A stretch of DNA of 64,000 bases from Echinococcus granulosus (taxonomy: Eukaryota > Platyhelminthes > Cestoda > Cyclophyllidea > Taeniidae), in the NCBI RefSeq assembly GCF_000524195.1, contig NW_020170407.1, positions 233,772-297,771 on the forward strand. Reading direction: 5' to 3'. A model generated the notes under the pieces. That model searched no databases, had not been told where the DNA came from, and saw only the letters and a list, made by a program, of their open reading frames with translations. Every line of letters starts with the position of its first letter. Positions within the stretch are counted from its first letter, which is position 1. The translations under genes were made by a program, and so were the position numbers. Below are positions 1-13,300 of this stretch, piece by piece.

Positions 1-172
1 ATCCATCCATCCATCCATCCATCCATCCATCCATCCATCCATCCATCCATCCATCCATCCATCCATCCATCCATCCATCCATCCATCCATCCATCCATCC
101 ATCCATCCATCCATCCATCCATCCATCCATCCATCCATCCATCCATCCATCCATCCATCCATCCATCCATCC
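1..172. repeat. (ATCC)n tetranucleotide microsatellite
   Basis: About 43 uninterrupted copies of ATCC run from the first base, so the array probably continues beyond the left edge. Degenerate relatives of the same unit occur further right (about 27483-27495, 41523-41590, 44980-45000, 45425-45570, 47740-48080, 48790-48900), which points to recurrent expansion of one motif in this genome. Confidence 0.99.
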
Positions 173-3100
173 TGTATCCACCCAGCCATCCTTCCAATAT
201 CCATTTTTCTAGATCAGATATGCTCTCCTTCAAATTAGGTTGTTGTGGTGTAGATTATGCTGCTGTGGGAACAATTCTCATCAAAACAGCATTTCAAATT
301 AAAACCCGAAATTAAAAGTTTATTTGATCTAAAACAAAGCAAAGAATGACCAATAGGGAGGGTGAGGTAACATCCCCTCATCTTCACTACCATCAACAAC
401 GCGTATTGAATAATGGAGGACTGTTTGCTTATCACAACAAATGAGGGAATAAAGGCGGAGAAGGAGGTGGCGGTGAAGGGGATGAGAGCGGCGAGATTGA
501 AATGGAAAGGGCAATAATTGCGCATCGTTGGATGAAGAGAGTTTGGGGGGGGGGGGTGTAGGTGGAAGAGAAGGACCGACGACTAGCTTGCCTTCATGAA
601 TGGACACAGAAATCGTAGAAGATCAAAATGAGGCACAAAAAGTCTAGGAGATTATCAACAGAGAGGACGGAGAATCGCGTGTTATAAAGGAAGGTCTTTG
701 ATTTCTTCTCCCTTTTTGTTGTTTACTATAAAGGGTGGTGGGTGGAGGAGGATAGGGGTTGATCTCGGTAAATAAAACAATAACGGCGACTCCTCTTCAA
801 AGCTAGTAGATTTTTGGCAAGGAATAGTTGAAAATAAAATATTTTAATATAAGGGAAAGTTGTCCTAACAGCCACGTTATAGAATGCGATAATTACAACG
901 CCTACTAGGAGCAAATATATCCTCTCTCCACTGGAAACAGTCGCTGTATGTATAATGAGCCGGTTCAAACCAGACCGCATTTTCATGAGGCAACGAAAGT
1001 GACGAATAACAAATTTATAGTCACTTAAGCTACTACCCAGAGGACAGGGTATGCTAAACGTTCTGTGGAAGGTGTGGGGTGGGGGGAATGAAGCAGGTTT
1101 TCACAAAAAAGGTCAAAGATGAAAATATGGCAACTCTTATGAAGGCGAGGAAGGTGAACAAAGGAGGAGAAAACCGATGAAATTTCGCCTCCTCTTGGTG
1201 GTTCCAGTGATGGTGATGATGATAACTTAGTGGAAGAGATTCTACCATTTAACTTGGCAACGGATTCATGTTTTTGTCTACCACCTCCTGACAACTCGTC
1301 TCACACATGATCTCTGCGTGGAGCAGCAGTAACATCCACATCGCTGGATGTTCCGAGAGGCTATCCGCCTAGAGACGGGGTTAGGGACGGAGGTAAGGAT
1401 GATTTGCACGGCAATACTGTCATTACCGCAGGCGCTGTCTTCATCCATGCAGACTTACCATCGGGGGAGGCAGATGATTTTGAGGTACGAAATGCGTCGG
1501 AAATATTCCGAGAGGCAAAATACAGTAAAGATGCTCTGTCAAGGAAAAGCCACTGCAGCGTGGACATCTTGAAAATGTGCATTTCTGCACCTAGAAGGAG
1601 AAGTTGACACGGTGGAGGCTTTGGAGGTGACCACAAATCTACTGCAACATCAGGCGAAATCTAAGTCAGAGTGCTTGGAAGGCATGTCCGAGGTTACCAT
1701 CTCGCTTATCTCACTCTTTCAGAACCATTTCTGAAGAATGATTGCAAGCTCCTATGGGAAAGGAACAACCTTCCATCATAAGTTGGATATTGTGGACAGC
1801 ACAAAATTGCCTTCGTTGACGGGTTTGAAACTGATTACGGAGTGGACTTTGAACATCCAATTAGCTACAGATATGACCACAAAGCTTGTGGCCGAAATGG
1901 TGGCCAACTAAGAGTTCAAGATTGTGCAGTTGTTACGGCAAAGAAGATCAATAATTTGGAATAATCTTGTCCCACCTAATAAAAGCTGTACAAGAATAGG
2001 TGAGATTAAATTTATTTGCTTTTTTTTCTTTTTAACTTCAACTTCATTTTATGGGAATGAGGCGTCATTTACATAAGGGTGAATTTTAAATTACATATTA
2101 ATCAGGAATTGATGTGAATAATTAATGAGGAGCCTGGCTGCGCATTTACACGCCTGTACATGGCGATAGCGTTTCTTCCTCTCGCTCTGTCTCCCTCCGT
2201 CTTAGTGGGTGGTGTCTCTTTTCACTGTCACTTGAGCGCTTCAATGTCAGTCCAAATCAAAGAAATTTCAACTTTAGCGAGGCCCATTAGTGATGTATAA
2301 CCAAAAAGGTATTGAAGCTCCCCCCACTTTCGTTACTCATCCCCATTTGTTGTGTTTTGCAAGGAGGCAGGCACAGAGTGGATGGAACTCAGAGATAGGT
2401 TGAGAAGTACTTAAAAATGAAAAAAAAGGATTGTCAAGGCGATTGACATTTGAGGTGATCTCGTTGCAGGGCTATATTTAGCCAGATCACAAAGATGACA
2501 AAATTGTGGATCAAACATCTCTTCTTTCAAAAACAATCCACTTATTATAGTCGTTCCGGCCTTATGGACGGTTTTGTGATAATTGGCACGGGAAGACGAT
2601 ACTTGAGGGTTGACCCAGATGTCGACAATGGCGGCAGAGGCAAGCGAACCCACCTAATTCTTCGATGTCATAGAAGGAAGGAATCGGTTGTGGATAGTTG
2701 GGTCTACAAAGAATCCCTACTGAAGGGTCATCGAGACAATCACTCCAACCTCGTATTCCGTAAAGAGACACTTTGCAACTCAGGCTAGAGGGACACAGCT
2801 TCCGTTGAGGTCCTAACCAAAATAATCCAAAGAAACAGTGACGTCTTTATGGTGGAGATCCGTATGACTGTTGGAGACATATTTCAAGTCTCTCCACACG
2901 CGATTTTGGTCAATCAAGGGAATCGGAGGAGAATGTGAGCTTTGGAGTGCTTTAAAATATTTGAAAGAAGGCGTGAGAAAAGGGTAATCATTCAAAAAAC
3001 GGAGTTAGGAACGTTTTCTGAGGCTGAGGATATCCTTTGTAGGTGGCTGATGCTGTGGAGACCCACCGGAGAAGTGATTAGACACACTGCACATCAGGCG

Positions 3101-4305
3101 GATCACAAGTATCGGAACACTGCCTTCTGGACCGTGAAGAGTGATGGAACGAGGGCAGGAAAGAAACGAGTCAAATGACAAGGAAGGCTTATTAGAGAAG
3201 TTCAAAACTTTATTTCTATTCCAGGTATTAGGCCGACTTTCAAAGGCAAGGGAATGCATTGCGGAGCCCGATTTAAACGCTTCTCAAGTTCAACTTCTCA
3301 GTATAACTTGTTAGCAGAAGAGGCTCAACAAAATCAGCAAGTTAAGGTGGCATTTTTGTTTTGATGCGAAATAACTTTATGAGCTCGATTCCTACCTTTG
3401 GATTGAGATGGCCAACACTAAAGAATGATCACAAAAGGCGTTGAAGTGACAAATGACAAGTCAGTCCACCCGCTACTACTATAACCTCCTGTCGGCTCAA
3501 TTCCTGTCCAGACCAGCCTAGTCCAGACGACCCCGATACAGCTAGCAGCCATGGCAGTAATGACAGACATGGTGTGGGCGTTGTGATTAATAAGGTGGCC
3601 CGGCAACCGAGCCATAAAACCTTAACCTGTGGACAGCACGCCACGGCGATGAGAAATTCCTCCAGACAGCAGTGAAACATTTAGCTGACAAGTCAAACAC
3701 GTGCAAAGACGGCCCAAAACACACCTGCCTGTCCAACAGTCTGCGCTGTGAACATTCAGGCAGCGCATGCAACACCTACAAGACCCCAATCGCATAACCA
3801 CCTAGCGTGAGATGAAACTGCACAAGAATCAGGCGATGAAGGTAAAACAACCTTCCACAAGTATCCATAGATGTAAAAATTCATTTCACGTACACCGGAT
3901 GCCAACATCAATGATGGGATGAGGCTGTCAGGCTGCCCTGAGATGGTTTATCCACGCTGGCAGAATAGAAAAAAACCAACTCGATATAAGCGTGTAAATG
4001 TGGTAACCGAGAAATATGTTGAAAGGTAAATGCACCTTCCTTCACTTCATTGGCATTTGAAGCTCTCCTGGATGAAAGACACCTTCGTCAGAAAGTAACA
4101 CAATACATCACCCGCCTCTCAATAGGCAACAGGAAAAAAACTATAACAAATAAATAAGGAATTTCTTCTTGCTAAATTAATACTTTTTCCTTTTTTTACA
4201 AAATGAAAAGCCGCACACAAGTTCCTCCCATAACGAACAAGAGAATAGGAGTAGCAGTAATAGTTCAAACCGAAATGCACAAAAATGAGAACTTGCACGC
4301 ATCAA
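173..4305. other. Intergenic / 3' flank of the SARA-like gene, no supported gene
   Basis: No ORF here resembles a family I recognise, and short ORFs on both strands look random. The stretch contains a G-run near 546-557, a few AT-rich segments, and at 3450-4070 one copy of a dispersed repeat (listed separately). The right-hand end should include the 3' untranslated region of the minus-strand gene that stops at 4306. A reverse AATAAA lies near 3209, too far away to assign with confidence. Confidence 0.6.
3450..4070 (+). repeat. Dispersed repeat R1, copy A
   Basis: This segment aligns by eye with 15606-16270 in the same orientation. Shared landmarks, in order, are CAGTCCA/CAGTGCA, TTCCTGTC, CCAGTCCAGAC, TTGGCTGACA-like, CAAAGACGG, ATTCAGG, CGCATAACCACC and CACAAGAAT. 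Small insertions and deletions separate them, so the copies are diverged. No coding potential or terminal repeats were recognised. Confidence 0.7.
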
Positions 4306-7300
4306 TCAGTCAAGAAGGTCAAAGTCAAATTCTAGGAGAAGACCAGGTGCTGTCAATGGATCTTCTGCACACTGTATCACCAATTTGGAGTCAGAGGTAC
4401 TGTCAAAAAACCATGAGCAGGAGATATTATGGACAAGACCATCTAGAAGAGGGATCAACGCAGAGTCCAATCCATTCACGTAACCTGGATCGGAAATAAG
4501 GGGACCAGGAGAGGAGCTGGCTTCCCCCTCCGCATTACTGACTACTTTCCACCAATTCGAGTTCTTTGGGGAGGGAATAAGGCTTTTAGTACGTCTGTGG
4601 CCGCTTCCAGGGCTAGAATTGCTGCCAATAAAAAAATTGAAAGTATTTGGAGGTTGAAGTAGAATTCGAAGGGAGATTGATCGGTGATTTGCCTTTCGAA
4701 GTTGTCTGGAGTATGGAAAGAGCGCCTGAAATGAGATGAATAATTCAGTGAAAGAATCCGATAAGCCTAGACCCAAATTAAATCGTACATCCTTTTTCCT
4801 CAATTTTAAATCTGATAAAACCGACGATGAAAAGATATGACACATTGAAATCACATTAGATTTTTCGAGTTTAAGACCAATAAATAGCTTAAAAGCCTCT
4901 ACCGAGATTGTGGGATCAAAAATATCGGCAAATCATATCGTCTCTTCCCCACTTTTTTTTCACAAAACTTTAGGAATCAATTAGGCAATGCCTATTCACG
5001 AACCAGAGATAGTTGCCAAACTTAGGATCTACGGATTTCCTTTTACCACAGCGTACGCGATCCATAAGTGGAGGGTCGAATGCTTTCACGGTCGTTTGAC
5101 TCTCCAATCCGGCATGATGCCGTTTCCTGGGTTGGATGCGTTCGCGAATGACATTGAGTGGGTCACCAAACAGACTGTGCAAATTCGTACCAGACCAAAA
5201 AAGCTTAATAGCCTGGGGCATAAAGAGGATAGAGGTGTTTACTACAACAAATGGGATTTACGTGGGGCCAAATTAGAAATTTAGTGTAACCAGAACCCAA
5301 AAAATACTTTTTGAATAGAAAACGAGCACACTGACACCAAAACATAGTTCTCATCACTAAGCTGGGCTGTCCAGGACGCAAAGTTTGATCATCTTCAATA
5401 CTCCGATTTGAGAGTTGACAAAAGGTCGCAGAGGGGACCTTATCGTCACCCTGAGCGGCCCATGGCGATGGGGATGCAAGAGAGCCTCAGCAGTGCCAAG
5501 AGAAACCGAAACCGATAGCTCTGACGAACAAATTATCAGATTGATAGGAACAACACAGCCAAATTTGAGTTCATAAATAGTCTACCGCAATCCAAGTATT
5601 TTTTTAAGATAAGGTACTCACTGCCAAAATCTTGGGGAAAAATGCACTACAACGACTCGAACAATCCAACTGCAACACGAATCGATGCAACTACACATAT
5701 CATAAAACACTCGCGTCACGCATTTGTGACGGCAAGAGGAGGGAAGAAACTTTGGATGTCGGATAAATGTGACACCAGTAACAGACACATCCGATAATAT
5801 AAACACTGAAAGAATTACACATTTCTGTCAACACCGCACCACACCGCTTGAGGGAGGTTTCAACACAGCTGCAAATAGACCTGCATTGACCTAGAAACAT
5901 CGGGAGTTGGATAAAAGGGAACCTTGAGCATTTCCTTCTTACTCCTGCTATCCATGTAGCCAAAAGGGGAAGGTTATAAAGATAACAGAGTTTGTTAAAA
6001 AAATTAAACAATTCAGGTAGTCGTAAAACAAAGATCGCTGAAAGAAGTGACCTGTCAGGAGCGTTTAAGTCAAACCGTGACTTTTAATCCACTTTTATAA
6101 GCAGTTAAAAGGAGAGGCAAATATTGCCGTGGTAACAGTGAACACTGCAAACTGGTTTACAGTCATTGACAACTTCCAGGACTTAGTTCACCCATAAATG
6201 ATAGCACTACAGCTTTCCGCATCGATGACGAGGTGGGGTGGGATGAGGCAGTTTGTCGTAGAATGTTTCAGCCGCAATGACAAATTTCTTTACGACAAAG
6301 GACTTTGCAGGTATTAATCATACACAGGGGTGGGTGTATGAATAATAGGCACGGAGGACTGCGTTGAAATAATGACGGAAACATTTTCCACGCCTTAAAA
6401 TGGGTTCCCTGCATACCTGTAAAAGCCCAACACTTCCAGACTTTAGATGAACATTTACCGACACCTGATGGTCAAGTCAGTGCATAAATGCGAAACATTA
6501 GATGTTATCAGAGATAGTGTTCAGGCATTTATGACAACTTTAAAAAGTGGAACGGATTCTTTAATTTATCACGCAGTTCTCAAAAGCATCTACCCTTAAT
6601 TGGCGATGTTAAATAGCATCTTGAACATCCACAGCACATTGATGCGTGAGGAAAGAAGGCTTGGATTATGCTTGGAAAAAGATTTGCGAGATAAAGTACA
6701 CAAGGATAAAACTGAAAGAAGAACATGTGACTTCTATCAAGGGTGTGAGATGAAGTTGTCCATGGAGTGCTATTTTGGATAAACAATTCGCGATACTTTT
6801 TGATCAAGGCTGGACATTAGTACCTCAGCCTACAAAAAGCATTCCATTGATAAAACTGGAGAGCTAAGACAAGGATTTAGTAGAAAAATGTTCAAATAAT
6901 TGCTAATTTGTTACCCAAAATCGCTTATCCATAGCTGATTCATAAAATCTATTCTCAGTATGTATTGATCATAACAAGGCTTCGATGCATGGGTTTAAAA
7001 ATAAACAAATAAAATTGAAAATGCTTTCTTTACTTCATTGATAAATCTATTTCAATGGGTCAGGAAGTAGTTAACACCAAATAGAGGATGGCAGATCACC
7101 TAGCCATTTTAGATGACAACGTCCCGACCGCCGACCCCCCAGGAAAAAACGAAAGGAAAAGCGAAAATAACAGCACCACACCAGCGATGACCATTTGTCA
7201 ATTTGTCAAGAAACGCATAAATAATTTGACAGCCCAACGCAAACACATGCATGTTAATCTGTCCGCCCGTTAATTGATGCGGCGACGGTGAGGCGCGAGT

Positions 7301-10300
7301 GTGACGAGGTGAGGGAGTGAGTTTGGGTGCTCGAGCGTTTCGCAGGATTGTTGACAGGGCGTTGGAATAAATTAAAGTGACGCCATTCCTGTTATTGTCA
7401 TTCCTCCCTTTTGGTTATGTCAATAAAGGAGAAAACAAGAGAAGGACGTCATACCGCAGGACTTATTTTTAGCGCATATTTACACAACGGATGTGATCAA
7501 ACAAACCACCACTCGAGGGGCGAGTAGCTGGAAGTTGAGGCCTTTGGACTTTCTAGGAGGGAAAAGTATACTTTCCTTCTCCATATGTGTGTGTGTGTGC
7601 TCAGCCAGTATCTGGAAAGCACCTTCCGCATGGAAAAATTTGGCAGGACAAGACAATCGCTTTCACTTTGGCAGACTGCTGTGGTGCTGACGGTGAGTTG
7701 GGAATAGAACCACGGAGACCAAGGTCCTCACCATCGTAGAGACGTAATTAGGACCGTCTTTGGTGTGCAGATGGGTATCTCCCAAAATAAGAAGGGGGCT
7801 ACCCAGCATGTGGAAGTTTGACATCAAGGAGCCAGCGTCACAGCAAGAAGGTCTCGCCCTTTTATTCCACAGGTTCTGATAGAACTTCTTAGATTATATT
7901 CTCCGTCAGCTTCCACCTCTTCTCCCCATGCTGAAGTGCAAATTGAGGTTCTAAGTACTCAAATTTCCCTCATCTTTGAGCTTCCACATCTACCTTCTCC
8001 TCATCGGTACGGCCGACATAAAAACTTCAACTGGGGCGTCAGAATGAGCAGTCTAGAAGATGAGTAAATTTGTGGACAGTTCAATATCAGCTCGAGCGTC
8101 CACCAAAATGACCCCGAAAAGTTCAAGCCGCTTACGCCTTGAGGCACTGCAGATTGCCGCCAGTGAAAGCTATCTCACAATAGACGACCCGAATCACACG
8201 AATAGGCACAAGAGATACCCATTTCTCTGACGTGGTCAATCAAACTCACCCAGAGGTGATTGGCATCTCCCCACTCAGTTTATTACCACCTGTCATCGAC
8301 ACACATGCAATAAAAAATAATAAAGACACAGTAAATGTCGACCCTCACCATTTCATTGCATTTGAGAGGAATGAGTAAAAGCAGTCTCAATCTCTCTCCC
8401 TCCTTATTTTTCCACCAAGCTCAGAAAGGTTCACAGTTTTGTTTGGAATTAAATTAATTAACGAGAACCTTGTGTTTATTTGTATTTGGCGGTATATTTA
8501 ATGCTGCTGCCACTGCCTCTGCAATTGAGGCTGCAGCAGAAGCAGCAACGCTGGATGCTCCTACTTTTTTTGCCAAAATCTAAAACTTTCACTTAATTAA
8601 TTAAATTAAAATAGATTTAAGTAGCGCAAGATGTGCATTCGCCTAATTAAAACAATCCACAATCGCTCCACACACACACACACAAGCAAACTCGAATTCG
8701 GTTGATTTAAACTGGGGGATTTTGAAAAACTCACCCCCCCCTCCCCACATAATGCACATCAGGTCTGGAGCACAAAGATTATGGGTCTTCAGAAGAGACG
8801 CCGTTCTCATTGTTACTGCCTACCTGCTCTCTTGATTAAGTCAACAAAAGATAAAACACGTCGCATGGCAGGGCCTTCTTGGTTCCTTTTTCGATCTTAT
8901 CAAGTAAACTTAACCTCATTGTTCCCCTTGTAATCCAACGAGTGGAGATTTACAATTGGGAAGAAACGTATGCGAGGAAGGTTCAAGATGAATAAAGCCT
9001 GCCGTTTTCCATGCTTACAATTTCTCTCCATGTGTGAATGTTCGTGTTCAATTAGTACCTGGAAAGCACCGCCCACATGGAAAGAGTTGTCAGAACAGGA
9101 GAGTCCGCTTCACTTCGGTATCGATGTTGGTATCCAGTAGACGTAAGGCAGACGAAAGTGTTGAGTTCATCGTTTTCACAGACAGACGTGGCCATCTCTC
9201 GAGCACGCATGTCACACAACAGACGTTCCACGCGATGGCTGCGTTATCACAGAGGCGAATGATTACTATAGTGTAGATGGTAAGCAAGTAACAAAACCAC
9301 CACTATTAAGGCCATCACTGACACACTGGTGGAAGTCTTCGAAATATTTCCAATTCCAGGTTTCTACAACCTGGAAACGCAAAAACCTTCAGGAATCGTA
9401 AATGAAAGTCTACGGATAAATGGATCAGCTCAATGGAAAAAACCGGATCTGCGAGCACCCTCAAGAGAAGGATCCAATCATGCTGATGGATAGAGGCATG
9501 AGGAAGCACGAGCAATGCATGGTGACCAAAGCAACAGGGACATTTCAATGATGAAAGATAGACTTCATTAAGACATCGCTGAAATGATATTGCAGAAGTC
9601 AAAATTGTCTCAAAACACTAAAGAGATATACAACTTTTAACGATGCTAATTTCGATTCTTTCACCATCGTCACTGCTTTCTTCGTCTCCGCCGTTATCAT
9701 GCATGGGAACCCAGAGTCATATCTGTTACGGTCGTATCATTTACTCAGAGTTCGAGAGCTCACGTCTTCAGAGCGTATCATGCTTGACGTCAACTACATT
9801 AAAGAGAATCAGAGACAAATCCTCCTTGGGAACTCTGCTGAGTTTTCAAAAAGAGGCATTTTTTTCCAACAATCCACCTATGATCATAGGTTTTTCTTGG
9901 ACCCAGCACATGAGAAGCACTTTATGTCGAATACATCGGAGTCCTTTCTTTCAAAAGTTCTGATAACTTTTAATCTTCTGAAAGAGTATTCTAAATCGTA
10001 GCTTAAAACGGAAGATGCCGAAAAGGAGGTTATTGGTGGCATCAATAATGGCCTTTCAAATTTTAACATACCATTGATAACCCCAAGCGATCCCCTCATT
10101 GCTCCATTTCACGCTTCCAAGGCATGTACCATTCCATCTCAACGAGGTCATACTTACTTTTCAATTGTCGAAGGTAGAACAAAGGGTACAACTCAGATCT
10201 CCTTACCTCAATAAAGCTCGGCGTGTAAGGACTTTTTCATTTACTTAGAGAACATTTATAAACTTATCAATCAGTCGAAAGAAAGTGTTGTTCCTTCAAG

Positions 10301-13300
10301 GCAACGGAGGATCTCATAGCGCACCTCTGTTTGGAAAAGGAGAGGGGAGGGATGAAGAGAGATATTACCTTCAATCGATGATTGACACCTTTACTTGGCA
10401 CTAGACAATCTCAAAATCACATGCTAAATGGAATAGACAGTTGAAAAATAAAACTGAAATGCTAGAAACAGATGTAGGTGGAGATAAGTTTTGTTTTTTT
10501 TTGGCTTCCAGAGTCAAAAAGTGCAACAATATAGATCGTTTGTCTCGTTGAGAAGGAATTGTGTATTCTAGGAGGCCCTCAAAAGCTACTAACACATCTA
10601 TTATCGCGTGAAAAATCGGATACCATGGAGAGATAGGGAAAAAGAGAGTAAAACAAGGGAGAATCCTAACGCGACCTTCTGGAGTCTGGTTTGAGACACA
10701 TTTTGGTCGGAATCATGTTTTCTTTCGTCTATAATGATTTCTGCCAAAGTGATGAATGAATTCTGCAGATCTGAGAACATTTTCACATGGAGGAAGTGAC
10801 CGACACACCAAATCCCGTGCATCCGAACAAAGTAATTTCCTCACAGCACAATTTATTGAGCATTTCAGACAACTCCGTGTTGATTTGAGCATCGTCCTCA
10901 GTTATCTACCGACACACCTGCCAATAAGTGAATGGGGAGGATGTATGAATAAAATAATTTGGCATTCAACTGCATATGTGAAATCTGCTTTCTTGGTAGC
11001 TTCTATGATCCCTTGCCAAAGTGCTTCGTCACCTAGGCTATACATGATTGAAAGCTGCTCTTGACGCGTTAGTCATCAAGTAGCGGCGCCAATTTCCCCA
11101 TTGTTTTCCACCTTTGGATCACTCATCAGCAGAATCAAAGTTTACAATTCAAATCACTTGTAGTTGGTGTGTTTGGCAACCCCACAGGAAGCCAAATGAG
11201 GTTCTACAGCTTCAAAGCAGAGCTAAACTCTGTGAGCTGGACAATTCCGAATAACATATATGTAGAGTTCAAGCAACATTTGATGATAGGAGGATCGAAG
11301 GTATAGAAGTGGCACAGAGCACAAGGTAGGCAGGCTACCACGCCGATGGACAGATACGTATGAATTTTACAAGCCTCCACAATTTACAAGAAGTCATCCA
11401 AAAGGGACAGGTTGCGTGTCTATTGCAAAAGCACAATGTCCAGTTTGACAGCATCGGATCTAAAGAACTCTGCAAATTATTCCACGGCGTGCCTCTAGCC
11501 TCAGCTTTAGGACAGCCATGAAGGGTAAATGTCAGGGCAAGATCGACAAATTCTAAAATTGCTTTAGGTCCCAGAAGACCGTCCACCCGTCCGTCCTCTC
11601 AACAGAAGTGATAATTATGGGTAAGCGAGGAGAGGATGGCAATTATTGACGGTCATTAAACTAATTAATTGGAGTTAATTAAAGGAATTAATCATTCCCA
11701 ATAGGGGGACTGTCTCGTGAGTGCCTCCAAATCATTTGGCTTATTGCAATGCTAATGGTGGTAGTGGTGTCTGCACTGTGGCCGTTTTATTTTCGCTAAT
11801 TAACTCAATTCATTAGGGAAAAAGGAACATATCTGTTCTAATTGTGCCTCTCAAAAAGGTACTAGCTCTCCAGTCCCAACGATTTCAGGAGTCGTCACTT
11901 CTTGGCCGCCTTTCTGCACCTATAAAGCTACACTCTAAAATAGCAAAGGTCTTGATATCCTTCAGTGCGTGTAGGTCCCTGGCGGCAGAGAGATACCGGG
12001 TATCACAAAAGGGGGCTTATCAAAGCCACATCCAAATGCAGCGATACCAAATCTGGTACATGAATATACAGTATCTCCCCACGTTCTCCATCAACTTTCA
12101 GTGACAAAGATGCGAGGTTAAGAGAGACTCACATTTACGGATGTAGCGGCAACCGCGTTGAAGACCGCAAAAAGGTCCAACACTTCACCCGATCTATTGT
12201 CTACCGCGTAAACCGGACGGGAAGCCAGGTTGTGAAGCCGTGTCCAGGCAATACGAGGACCAACATCCACAACCACATCGTCATTTCCATCATCCGATAA
12301 CCCCTGACGCATCAACCAGTGTCGCAATTGTTGCTCTCGTGGAATTACGAAGGTGCACCGTGGTTCCACTAATCGACCATCGACCCAGGAACACTAGAAG
12401 ACAAGCGCGAGTTAAGTAGAGAGAACCTACGTGAAGGGATGTAAAGTGAATTAGAGCGGGCTCATCAATCCAATTCACTGTGATGATCCCTCCGTTAAAG
12501 GATGAAGTTGTTGAAAGACCCTGAGCGGTTTCGATACGAAGTTGAAGAGGAGAGGCGTTACGCATATGGGTGAGGAGGGCTTTAAACTGTTCGGTGGTGA
12601 GCCGTGCGACACAACCGTCTTCTACCACGGAGAGACTTGAGTTACAGCCTCCGACACCTTCTATTAGAACGAAGGAGGCCCCCACCACCTGAAGTGTAGT
12701 TATATAAAAAGTAGACAAATAATACCGCTACTATTGCCATTTATGTAGAAATATGAGCTCAAACAGTATAAGCTTTTATGGGGGAAAGGGGGGATTGTTC
12801 TTGCTTCTAGAGCAAATTAAAAGCCTCTATAACTTTGTGTAGTATCGTAAACATCTCTTCGCAACCGTGGTGGCAGCAAATTTGATGTCCGAGATGCTGT
12901 GCATACGTCACGCCAATATGGTTGGATTCGGACTTTTCTATTCACTAAGGGGTGATTCTGCACAAAACACATTTACCTTCACCCGAAGCACCCAGGCCAA
13001 ATGCAAAATTACAGGAAGTCTTTAAAAGCACACAACTCCACTTCGGCATTTTGATAGTTACTTCTGAACTGTTAAGAAAGCAGATAAGCAATAAAAATGG
13101 GATGGGACAACCGAATTGTACTAGTCTGCATCAAACTGCCCCATGTGATTCAGGCCCTTAGAGTGAGTGGAAAGTCACTTTACTGCACTACACATGAAAG
13201 GCTAAATAAGTATTTACAAAGACAGTAATAAAATAAAGGCATGAGCCATTAAATGGATGAACCACACACACCAGTGCATACAGTAAAAAAGGATGTTAAT

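Larger units (their letters stand above)
4726..12132 (-). other. 7.4-kb last intron of the SARA-like gene
   Basis: The donor is GTGAGT at 12132 and the acceptor is the TTTCAG ending at 4726. Both flanking exons are in phase 0, and the protein reads across as in human SARA. The intron holds repeat pair R2 (7590-7690 and 9030-9130), a TG run at 7585, a CA run at 8668-8683, a C-run at 8734, a nested palindrome at 8449-8614 and a TAAT-rich segment at 11640-11830. ORFs such as 4988-5284 (98 aa) and 9699-10001 (100 aa), both plus strand, have no recognisable homology. Confidence 0.8.

Noticed and set aside
1..172. Regular short repeats that could suggest a CRISPR or minisatellite array
   Set aside because: A pure 4-nt unit with no spacers in a eukaryotic context; a simple microsatellite.
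4988..5284. 98-aa plus-strand ORF opposite an 83-aa minus-strand ORF
   Set aside because: Both lie in the last SARA intron, neither resembles a known family, and no splice partners were seen.
9699..10001. 100-aa plus-strand ORF in the SARA intron
   Set aside because: Plausible composition but no homology, promoter or poly(A) evidence; left as intron sequence.
11335..11586. 83-aa minus-strand ORF first considered as the SARA C-terminal exon
   Set aside because: Its sequence does not match; the true C-terminal exon with GYVNGLDSALIPLL is at 4306-4725.
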